Assembly (NCBI GenBank): GCA_004102645.1
Contig: CP034928.1
Coordinates: forward strand, 992,001-1,056,000
DNA from: Candidatus Bipolaricaulis sibiricus
GTDB taxonomy: Bacteria; Bipolaricaulota; Bipolaricaulia; Bipolaricaulales; Bipolaricaulaceae
Length of the DNA stretch: 64,000 bases
Reading direction: 5' to 3'
Shown here in pieces: positions 25,551 to 34,378 of this stretch. Numbering within the stretch: the first letter of the stretch is position 1; the number at the start of each line of letters is the position of its first letter. The position numbers and the translations under genes are program-made. The notes beneath the pieces are model-generated. The model saw only the letters and a list, made by a program, of their open reading frames with translations. It had not been told where the DNA came from and did no database searches.

Positions 25551-26792
25551 TCACGCCCCGTTGCGCCGGCAGGTGAGGGCGATCTCCTTTTGGCGGCCCA
25601 TTCCGCCTGTTGCCATGGTGAGGATTCGACACGCGTACACGGTCCCCCTACCCACCGCGCCCTCTCCGTACCGGTTCCGAATCCGATCGCAGGCAAGGGC
25701 GAGCCGCTCCCGGCGACCTTCCTCGGGGAACAGGGGGCGGGGGGTCATCACCTTGGGCTGAAGGTCGTCCACCCTCACCCCGACCAACGTCGTCTCGTCG
25801 GGGAACCCACCGTGATCCTTGATCAGGTCAAGAGTGGTCTGGAAGATCGTGTCCTCATCATCGGTTGGCACCTCGAGTGCCCGCTGGGCACCAGCGTACC
25901 TCATTCCAGCGTCGCGGAGCCCGTAGTGGATGACCCGACCCACGAACCCCTTCGCCCGCAGCCGGCGTGCAGTTCGGTCGCACAGGTAGAGGAGTACACT
26001 CCGCGCCCCGTCGGGGTGGCGGAGGGCCCGCGGGATCGCGTGGGAATGGCCGATGCTCTTGACCTCATCTTCTTGCCAGTACGGGAGAAGGGGGTTGGGA
26101 TCCAACCCCTGTCCCCACAGCGACAACACTGATCCCTGAACCCCGAACGCATGTTTGAGGCGTGCCGGTGGGTACCGACCGAGATCGGCAAGGGTGCGGA
26201 TCCCCATCATCTCTAGCCGCTTCGCGATCCGTGGCCCGATCCCACACACCGCACCAACCGGGGTTTCCGCAAGAACCGCCGGAACTTCCTCGGGGACAAT
26301 CCACGCTACGCCGCCGGGCTTGGCCTTCTCCACGGCGAGCTTGGCAAGCATCTTGTTCGGAGCAATTCCCACCGAACAGGTAATCCACTGTCCCAGTTCA
26401 GCCCGCAACTCGTCCTGGATCCGCCGCGCCAGCGCGAGGGGTCCTCCGTGGCGGGGCGCTTCCTGGGTCACATCAAGGAATACCTCGTCGATCGAGTACA
26501 CCTCGACCATTGGCGTGTAGCGGATGAGGATCTCCACAAACCGCCGGGTAACCGTTTCGTACTTGTCGGGATCCCCGGGGACGAACACAACGTGCGGGCA
26601 GAGCCTGGCCGCCTCCCAGGTGGTCATTCCGGACCGGACCCCATACCGCTTGGCCTCACGGGATGCCGCCGCGACAACCGAGTGGATGTCCGGCCGGCCG
26701 GAGACGACGATCGGTTTTCCCCGTAGGCGGGGGTTGGCCTGTTGCTCCACCGAGGCGAAGTAGGAATCCATGTCGAGATGGAGGATGATCAC
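25551..26792 (-). CDS. dinB: DNA polymerase IV (Y-family)
   Basis: A 413-residue translesion polymerase. ILHLDMDSYFASVEQQ carries the first catalytic Asp, YSIDEVFLDVT the Asp-Glu pair, CSVGIAPNKMLAKLA the fingers/palm junction, and VCGIGPRIAKRLEMMGI the helix-hairpin-helix thumb. The little-finger domain follows. There is no clear C-terminal beta-clamp QLxLF motif, though the tail is short and basic. It is the last gene of a five-gene operon and overlaps the small upstream ORF by four bases (GTGA). Start is GTG 26792 with GAGGAGGG just upstream. The palindrome-covered promoter 280 bases upstream would give it damage- or ligand-responsive control. Confidence 0.92.
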   Translation of the reverse strand: MIILHLDMDSYFASVEQQANPRLRGKPIVVSGRPDIHSVVAAASREAKRYGVRSGMTTWEAARLCPHVVFVPGDPDKYETVTRRFVEILIRYTPMVEVYSIDEVFLDVTQEAPRHGGPLALARRIQDELRAELGQWITCSVGIAPNKMLAKLAVEKAKPGGVAWIVPEEVPAVLAETPVGAVCGIGPRIAKRLEMMGIRTLADLGRYPPARLKHAFGVQGSVLSLWGQGLDPNPLLPYWQEDEVKSIGHSHAIPRALRHPDGARSVLLYLCDRTARRLRAKGFVGRVIHYGLRDAGMRYAGAQRALEVPTDDEDTIFQTTLDLIKDHGGFPDETTLVGVRVDDLQPKVMTPRPLFPEEGRRERLALACDRIRNRYGEGAVGRGTVYACRILTMATGGMGRQKEIALTCRRNGA

Positions 26793-27049
26793 GGTCCCTC
26801 CTCGTCGAGGATCCCGTCCACATACCATCGGGCGTGCTCGGGATCGAACCGGAGCTCAACCACGGTCCCCCCCACGGTGAGGGAGTAGACGAGGTATCGA
26901 ATCGCCCCCTCCCGCCGTTCGTGAACCAGGTGGACCTCCTCGACGGGATACCGTTGCCCACGCCAGTGCACCCACCGCGGAATGGGGTACAGCTTGCGGG
27001 CGGGGAACACGACTCCGACGTCGACCGCTTCGTGGATGTGGTGAAGCAT
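26789..27049 (-). CDS. small DUF6504-like protein preceding dinB
   Basis: An 86-residue protein: PRWVHWRGQRYPVEEVHLVH followed by YLVYSLTVGGTVVELRFDP and ARWYVDGILDEEGP. The W-R-G-x-x-Y/W-x-V-E-E-V pattern and the beta-strand layout match small proteins found beside Y-family polymerases in other bacteria (DUF6504 type); the link to dinB is therefore known at the level of neighbourhood, not function. ATG 27049 has GAGAGG seven bases upstream; a TTG at 27067 lies inside the -10 box and is unlikely. It overlaps dinB by four bases, implying coupled synthesis. Confidence 0.6.
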   Translation of the reverse strand: MLHHIHEAVDVGVVFPARKLYPIPRWVHWRGQRYPVEEVHLVHERREGAIRYLVYSLTVGGTVVELRFDPEHARWYVDGILDEEGP

Positions 27050-27058
27050 CGTCTGCCT

Positions 27059-27085
27059 CTCGGTCAAGCGTAACCCTTGACCGAG
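27059..27085 (-). promoter_or_regulatory. perfect 10-bp inverted repeat (operator candidate)
   Basis: CTCGGTCAAG, seven-base spacer, CTTGACCGAG. It covers the -10 box and part of the spacer of the promoter for the small ORF and dinB. Further half-sites (TCGGTCAAG at 27088-27096; GACCGAG at 27107-27113) lie upstream. In RNA it would also form a hairpin just before the ribosome-binding site. Confidence 0.6.
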
Positions 27086-27095
27086 CGTCGGTCAA
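27067..27095 (-). promoter_or_regulatory. internal promoter for the DUF6504-like gene and dinB
   Basis: Minus strand TTGACC (27095-27090), 17-base spacer, TACGCT (27072-27067). The -35 falls in one GGTCAAG half-site and the -10 inside the palindrome at 27059-27085, so a protein bound there would block polymerase. Confidence 0.55.
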
Positions 27096-27658
27096 GGATC
27101 TTGGTCGACCGAGACGAGGGACCGGGCGAAGTGCTGGAGCCCGCCCACCGGACGGGCTTGGGAGATCACGTGAATCAAGCGGAGTTCGGCAAGCTGAGCG
27201 ATTCGCGTCGCCGCGGCACGGGGCGATACCCCGAACGCCTGGGCAAGGTCTCCGCTCGTTGCCTCGCCGTGGGCAATGATCCACTGCAGACTCTCCGCGA
27301 GGTACCGGGGCAGACGGCCGAGAAGAACACAACCCTTGCCGTCCACCATCGCGAGCAGGGCGAGTTTTCGCTGGACGAGTTTCGCTGCCAGGTCGTCGAG
27401 AAGGTCCTCCCGCGGCGCGCGCATGACAAGATATCGGCCAGGAAGCTCGCCGGTCACAAGCCGGGCTACCGGCTCGACAAGTGCCTCGTCGGCAAACGAC
27501 CCGCTCAGAACCTCGATCCCGGAGAGATCGGCGGCGAGGATCCCCCCCTCCGGCAGAGAGGCGAGCTCCTGCCACAATGCCTTCTGCGCCGCGCGGCCCT
27601 CACCACGGGTGCCGACCCGCGTTCCGAACTGGGCGAAGAGGATGGTCCGCGTCTTCAT
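27092..27658 (-). CDS. STAS-like (DUF4325-type) protein with C-terminal winged HTH
   Basis: A 188-residue protein. The N-terminal part (LWQELASLPEGGILAADLSG, then EVLSGSFADEALVEPVARL) matches the DUF4325 STAS-like fold, where a D-x-S-G...S-x-S-F-A-D motif takes the place of the anti-sigma-antagonist site. The C-terminal 70 residues (AESLQWIIAHGEATSGDLAQ, then AFGVSPRAAATRIAQLAELRL) form a helix-turn-helix/winged-helix domain. DUF4325 proteins usually accompany a GHKL ATPase, as here. The role inferred is a partner-switching regulator that also binds DNA; the repeats around its own stop codon are a possible target. ATG 27658 has no Shine-Dalgarno; a TACGAT box ends ten bases upstream. Confidence 0.65.
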   Translation of the reverse strand: MKTRTILFAQFGTRVGTRGEGRAAQKALWQELASLPEGGILAADLSGIEVLSGSFADEALVEPVARLVTGELPGRYLVMRAPREDLLDDLAAKLVQRKLALLAMVDGKGCVLLGRLPRYLAESLQWIIAHGEATSGDLAQAFGVSPRAAATRIAQLAELRLIHVISQARPVGGLQHFARSLVSVDQDP

Positions 27659-27706
27659 TGGCCCACCGATCGTAGCGGGAGGCGTCCCGGCTGCCCAGCG
27701 TGAGTC

Positions 27707-28579
27707 TCATTCGTTCCCATCGTTGCCCCCTGGCTCGAACAGGGCTCGGGGGAGCCGGATCGAGATCTGGACACCAGGGAACGGAGCAACCATCCCCGCC
27801 GACCACTCGACGTCCTCCTGCAACAACGCCCCGCTCCCGGACCGAACGTAGAACCGACCCGAGCTTGCTACCACCGCCTCGCGGATACGGCGCAGAGCCC
27901 CTCCCCGCCCTGGATCGTCGAACCGCGACGCACCGTCCACCAGAGCCGCCTCCAGTGCCTGTGCCGCGTCCAGCCCAGCGTACCGTGGGTTGAGCCCAAG
28001 GCTCCCGGCGAGCCCGATCCCCTTGTCGCCAATCGCAAGGTGAAGATGGTCGTGATCTTCCTCCAATGCGGCGAGCCCAAACGGGTCGACGTCACGCGTG
28101 GGCGACGCGTGGTGGGGAATGTTCTGGAGAAGCTCGATCACAGCCCCAACGAGAAGGCGGTTCGCCTTCTCTCCGAACGGAAACCGTCGCTCGAGTCGCT
28201 CCCCGACTGCGTCCGCGATCGGGCGGACACTGCCCTCGTCGTGAACACGCACCGCAGCAACCTCGGGGTCCGTCGACAGGTCCGGAGGCAGTGGAGTGTC
28301 CGTCCAGTACGATCCCGCTAGGTAGTGGAACAGACCTGACCTCGCGAGGCGATCCCGAATCCGGACGCCCGCCGGGAGGAGTACCCGCATCTTCCCGCCC
28401 GCCTCGAGGCACCGCCGTCCGTAGAGAATGAGCACGAGCAGGCCGAACGGGTCGAACCGGGTGAGACGGGAGAGATCGACGAGCGGGCGAGGGAACCCCG
28501 CCTCCCACGCCGGCAGTTCCCGCTCAACGGTCAGAACGTCCAGCCGACGGGGCGCGCGGAATGGAATGGCCTGGCTCAT
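27707..28579 (-). CDS. STAS-like domain fused to a GHKL ATPase domain
   Basis: A 290-residue protein. Residues 1-100 (VERELPAWEAGFPRPLVDLS, FGLLVLILYGRR) look like a STAS or STAS-like fold. Residues about 125-285 have the Bergerat ATP-binding fold of anti-sigma kinases and histidine kinases: ELLQNIPHHA (N box), LAIGDKGIGL (G1) and GRGGALRRIREAV (G2). There is no phosphoacceptor His domain. STAS and anti-sigma kinase domains are normally separate partners; fusion in one chain next to a DUF4325 partner is unusual. The ATG overlaps the DUF72 stop by four bases. It probably signals to the downstream STAS-HTH protein. Confidence 0.6.
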   Translation of the reverse strand: MSQAIPFRAPRRLDVLTVERELPAWEAGFPRPLVDLSRLTRFDPFGLLVLILYGRRCLEAGGKMRVLLPAGVRIRDRLARSGLFHYLAGSYWTDTPLPPDLSTDPEVAAVRVHDEGSVRPIADAVGERLERRFPFGEKANRLLVGAVIELLQNIPHHASPTRDVDPFGLAALEEDHDHLHLAIGDKGIGLAGSLGLNPRYAGLDAAQALEAALVDGASRFDDPGRGGALRRIREAVVASSGRFYVRSGSGALLQEDVEWSAGMVAPFPGVQISIRLPRALFEPGGNDGNE

Positions 28580-29424
28580 CCAAACAGGGGATCCCTTGTC
28601 GCATCCCACGGGGGAACATAGTCCGGGCCGCGCAGGTGGAGCTGTCGAAGGAGTTTCACCGCGTCGCGAACGCTCTTCCCCATGTGGCAGTTGTTCATGA
28701 ACACGAACGTCGTCCGAGATTCGCGCGCCACCCGCTCGATCGTCGGCACCCACTCCGCAAGCTCCGCGTTGGAGTACGCGTAGTCGTACCGCTGGCTCGC
28801 CGTCGCGTGCTGCCACCACTGGGCCGCGTTCCGGCCGTGGAACCGGAAGTACCCGATTCCGTTCGTGACGATTCCCGTCTTCTCCTGGGGGAGGTTGGGA
28901 AGCGGAGGGAGGTCTACGTTCACGAACCCGAGGCCGTGGTCGCGGAGGAACGCGTAGACCTCCTGCCTGTACCAGTGCGCGTGGCGGAACTCGACATGGA
29001 CGGGAATCTCCGCCGGGATCGCCGTACGCAGTTTCTCGAGATGGCCGAATGCGTCCTCACCCTCCCGCGGGAGGGAGTACGGGAACTGGGCGAGCAGCGC
29101 CCCCAAGCATCCCCCATCCCGAAGGGGCTCGATGCCCGCAAGAAACGGGGCCACGGTCTCGTCGAACTTGCCCCGATCGTGGGTCATCTCCCCCGGCACC
29201 TTCACCACGAACACGAACTTCGTGGGGTCCACTTTGCGCACCAGAGCAGCGGTCATGTGCGGGGACGGGACGCGGTAGTAGGTCGAGTTGATCTCGACAG
29301 CATCGAACTCCCGGGCGTAGTAGGAGAGCCACTCCTTGGAGGGCAGGGTCGTGGGGTAGATCGGCCCAACCCAGTCCCGGTAGCTGTACCCGGACGTCCC
29401 AACCCGTAGAGTCCCTGTGCCCAT
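28576..29424 (-). CDS. DUF72 family protein (YecE-like TIM barrel)
   Basis: A 282-residue protein with the DUF72 signature VGTSGYSYRDWVGPIYP at the start, YYAREFDAVEINSTYYRVP, FVFVVKVPGEMTHDR, LLAQFPYSL, VHVEFRHAHWY and YFRFHGRN, all in the expected order. The TIM-barrel family is widespread but its activity is unsettled. It is the first gene of the operon ending in dinB, and a TATAAT box ends six bases before the ATG with no Shine-Dalgarno, so the transcript should be leaderless. Confidence 0.85.
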   Translation of the reverse strand: MGTGTLRVGTSGYSYRDWVGPIYPTTLPSKEWLSYYAREFDAVEINSTYYRVPSPHMTAALVRKVDPTKFVFVVKVPGEMTHDRGKFDETVAPFLAGIEPLRDGGCLGALLAQFPYSLPREGEDAFGHLEKLRTAIPAEIPVHVEFRHAHWYRQEVYAFLRDHGLGFVNVDLPPLPNLPQEKTGIVTNGIGYFRFHGRNAAQWWQHATASQRYDYAYSNAELAEWVPTIERVARESRTTFVFMNNCHMGKSVRDAVKLLRQLHLRGPDYVPPWDATRDPLFG

Positions 29425-29430
29425 GGGGGG

Positions 29431-29436
29431 ATTATA
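29431..29436 (-). promoter_or_regulatory. -10 box (TATAAT) of the DUF72-to-dinB operon
   Basis: Consensus TATAAT on the minus strand, six bases before ATG 29424. Confidence 0.55.
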
Positions 29437-29528
29437 GGACCGCCGGCAGCTGGCCGGCCTACCGCTCGACGGCGGATCGCGGCGGAACCGTTGCCACCAC
29501 CGGACGCGCGGCCAGCCGGCAAAGGACC

Positions 29529-31679
29529 CTACGCCGGATCTGGCCCAGGGACCTGCGTTCTCGGTTCCGCTGGTGTCAACGCCGCGAGGTAAAGCTCGGT
29601 GTACTCCCGCATCATCCGGCGGGCACAGAACCGCGGGGCCACCGTTCGGATCGCCTCTTTCATCACCCGGACGAACCCGTGGGGGATCCCATCGGGCCCT
29701 CGGTCGTAGTACAGCGGAGCGATCTCCCCCTCCAACAGGGCGTACAACGCGGCAGCGTCGGCGGCGGTGCGATCACCGTCGATCGTCTCCCCGCCGAACG
29801 CCCACCCGTTCGAACCGGTCTGCCCTTCAGGCCACCACCCGTCGAGGATAGACAGGACGGGCACACCGTTGACCGACGCCTTCATCCCGCTCGTTCCGCT
29901 CGCCTCAAGTGGTGGCAACGGGGTGTTCAGCCACACATCAACCCCGGCGACGAGGTACTTGGCCAGATGCTGGTCGTATTCGGGAACGAACGCGATCCGT
30001 CCCGCGAATCGGGGATCGAGGGCCAGGCGATAGACCTGCTGGATGAGCCGTTTGCCCTCGAGATCTGCCGGGTGGGCCTTCCCGGCAAACACGAGCTGCA
30101 CCGGCCGCAGCGGGTCAGTGATCAGCCGCAGCAGCCGATCGAGATCGTGCAGGATGAGGGTCGGCCGCTTGTAGGAGGTGAACCGGCGCGCGAAGCCAAG
30201 GGTGAGGATGTTGGGGTCAAGAAGGGCCCCGGTGGGGACGATGCTGGCCGCGTTGGCGATCCCTGCCTGCCACCGTCGACGGGCGCGGCTGTCGATCTCG
30301 GCAAGGAGTGCTACCTTCCGGTCCTCGTGGATCGCCCACAGCTCCTCATCGGGGATGCCAGCCACCGCCTCCCAGACCGCGGGATCGTCGGGGCGGTCGC
30401 GCCATGAGGGGCCGAGGTACCGGTCGAAAAGGGTCTGAACCCGCAGCGGCTCGATCCACGTCGAGAGGTGAATGCCGTTCGTGATCCCCCGAATCGTGAC
30501 GGGCGTGTGATCCCAACGCACGCTGGACCACATGGCGCTCGCTACCTCGGCGTGACGCCGGCTCACGGCGTTCGTGGCCCGGCTAGCCCGGATCGCGAAC
30601 GCGGTCATGTTGAACCCCGCCCCTGGATCGTGCGGGTTCAGCCCGAGCGCGAGGAACGCGTCGCGGGGTATCCCCACGCGCTCGCAGTACGGAAGAAGAT
30701 GTTTCTCCATGAGTGGGAATGGAAACACGTCCGTACCGGCGTGGAGCGGCGTGTGGGTCGTGAATAGGGTTCTCTCCCGAACCGCGTCCAGCGCTTCGAG
30801 CCAGGTCGCCCCGTCCGCCAACCGAGTGGCAAGGCGTTCCAGAATGGCGAACGCAGGGTGCCCCTCGTTGAGGTGGACCACGCCCGGCACGATCCCGAGG
30901 GCCTGCAGGGCACGCATCCCGCCGATCCCAAGAACGATCTCCTGCCGGAGTCGCTGCTCGAGATCGCCCGTGTATAGGTTCTGAGAGATCGCCCGATCCC
31001 ACGGGTGGTTGCCCTCGACGTCAGTCGTGAGTAGGTAGAGCGGGACACGTCCGACCTGGGCTGTCCACACCGCGACCCGGAGCGGAGGATCGAACAGGGG
31101 AACCGACACGACAAGGGGTTGCCCATCGGCCGATCGAGCAGGGCGGATGGGGTACGACGAGCTGTCCAGGGGCTCGTGGACCTCCTCCTGCCACCCGTCG
31201 TCCCGAATCCGCTGGCGGACGTAACCGTGGGAGTAGATGAGCCCCACCCCGACCATCGGCAGCCCAAGGTCGCTCGCCTCCTTGAGCGTGTCGCCAGCGA
31301 GGATCCCCAGGCCTCCCGCGTACACCGGCAGCGACACGTGAACTCCGAATTCCGCCGAGAAGTACGCCACCGGACCTTGCGGTCCTTCGGGCTGTCCAGG
31401 AAGTCCACGCAACGGTGATCCCATCTCAGCACGGAACTGCTCCATCACCCGGTCGTAGCGGGCGAGGAAGGCTGGGTCCTGTGCCGCACGGGCGAGAACT
31501 GCGGGCGACACCATACTCAGAATGCGCACCGGGTTGTGCACGCTCTCCCGGTACGCCTGAAGATCGAGGGCGCGCAGAAGCTCCCGGGCCTCGGGGTGCC
31601 AACTCCACCACAGGTTGTAGGCCAGCTCGCCCAGGCCCGCGATGCGCGGTGGCAGGTGCTGAAGCGGTGAGTTCTCCAT
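29529..31679 (-). CDS. glgP: alpha-glucan (glycogen/maltodextrin) phosphorylase
   Basis: A 716-residue GT35 phosphorylase of the short bacterial/archaeal type. It releases glucose-1-phosphate from glycogen or maltodextrins with a pyridoxal-phosphate cofactor. Visible are LAYNLWWSWHPEA (start of the family), YFSAEFGVHVSLPVYAGGLG, HLNEGHPAFA, GFARRFTSYKR, the PLP-region LPPLEASGTSGMKA (the Lys binds PLP) and NGVPVLSILDGWW. It lacks the N-terminal regulatory extension of the long enzymes. I chose ATG 31679 because a TACAAT box ends ten bases upstream; ATG 31691 lies inside that box. It is divergent from glgB, so the two glycogen genes share a 100-base intergenic region. Confidence 0.93.
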   Translation of the reverse strand: MENSPLQHLPPRIAGLGELAYNLWWSWHPEARELLRALDLQAYRESVHNPVRILSMVSPAVLARAAQDPAFLARYDRVMEQFRAEMGSPLRGLPGQPEGPQGPVAYFSAEFGVHVSLPVYAGGLGILAGDTLKEASDLGLPMVGVGLIYSHGYVRQRIRDDGWQEEVHEPLDSSSYPIRPARSADGQPLVVSVPLFDPPLRVAVWTAQVGRVPLYLLTTDVEGNHPWDRAISQNLYTGDLEQRLRQEIVLGIGGMRALQALGIVPGVVHLNEGHPAFAILERLATRLADGATWLEALDAVRERTLFTTHTPLHAGTDVFPFPLMEKHLLPYCERVGIPRDAFLALGLNPHDPGAGFNMTAFAIRASRATNAVSRRHAEVASAMWSSVRWDHTPVTIRGITNGIHLSTWIEPLRVQTLFDRYLGPSWRDRPDDPAVWEAVAGIPDEELWAIHEDRKVALLAEIDSRARRRWQAGIANAASIVPTGALLDPNILTLGFARRFTSYKRPTLILHDLDRLLRLITDPLRPVQLVFAGKAHPADLEGKRLIQQVYRLALDPRFAGRIAFVPEYDQHLAKYLVAGVDVWLNTPLPPLEASGTSGMKASVNGVPVLSILDGWWPEGQTGSNGWAFGGETIDGDRTAADAAALYALLEGEIAPLYYDRGPDGIPHGFVRVMKEAIRTVAPRFCARRMMREYTELYLAALTPAEPRTQVPGPDPA

Positions 31680-31689
31680 CTTGAACAGC

Positions 31690-31695
31690 ATTGTA
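31690..31695 (-). promoter_or_regulatory. -10 box (TACAAT) of glgP
   Basis: TACAAT, ten bases before ATG 31679; no Shine-Dalgarno. The -35 region is poor. Confidence 0.45.
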
Positions 31696-31727
31696 GCCGC
31701 CGATTCCATCGTTCCCCAGGTCGTGAG

Positions 31728-31756
31728 TTGCCCTGGCCTGAACTGAACCCTATCAT
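31728..31756 (+). promoter_or_regulatory. promoter of glgB
   Basis: TTGCCC (31728-31733), 17-base spacer, TATCAT (31751-31756). Transcription would begin about 17 bases before ATG 31780, leaving room for the AAGGAG site. Confidence 0.6.
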
Positions 31757-31779
31757 GGCGAATGAAGGAGTGATCCACG

Positions 31780-33691
<1,912 letters not shown>

Positions 33692-33702
<11 letters not shown>

Positions 33703-34378
33703 TCTCCACGGTCGACCCTTGCCGGGCTTGGACGAGCCACGCCTGCCAGACGGCCTCGCCCTTGTCCCGGCGGATCAGCGTTTCGATCCTGTCTCGGACG
33801 TCGTCGAGGGCCAGGGGCTGCCCATCCTCATCGACGAATCGCGACGGGTCTTCATCGTAGTACGCCTGGATCTCCTCGTCAGACACCGCGATCTCGGCCA
33901 CCACGGACGCCTTGAGCGCGGCCAGAAGCAACCTCTCGCGGTGGTCGCGGGCGATGTCCTCTCTGTACCGCTCCAGGGTGTACCCTTGGGCAAGCAGCCG
34001 TTCCTCGAACTCGGCTTCGGTCAGTCCGTAGTGGGCGTAGATCTGGGCCAGCGTGCCCCGGGTGCGCTGGGCAACCTCGCCTTCGTCCACGGCCAGACCG
34101 CGGCGGGTCGCCTCCTGGAGCTGAATGCGTCGGAGGATCAGCTTCTCCAGAACATCCCGTTCGTAGCGAGCAACAAACGCCTTCCCCTCATCCGTGAGCA
34201 ACAGGGATTGAGCGAACCCCGGGAACTGCTGCGACAACATGAACACGATCTCAGCTAGACCGGTTGCCCGATCCAGCTCCTCTCTCAGGATAGGCTCACC
34301 GTTGACCACCGCCACCGGATCACTGGCCAGAGCGGCCATTCCCACTGCCAGACAGGCGATGACCCCGTAGCGGATCAC
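33692..34378 (-). CDS. SurA N-terminal-like periplasmic chaperone
   Basis: A 228-residue protein with an N-terminal signal peptide ([14 protein letters not shown]) followed by [19 protein letters not shown], the hallmark of SurA_N/trigger-factor-type helical chaperones, then long helices ([40 protein letters not shown]) and the end [20 protein letters not shown]. No parvulin (PPIase) domain is present, so it is a foldase-like chaperone without isomerase activity. The start codon is GTG, overlapping the cdc48 stop by four bases, so an export chaperone is co-translated with a cytoplasmic unfoldase. Confidence 0.7.
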
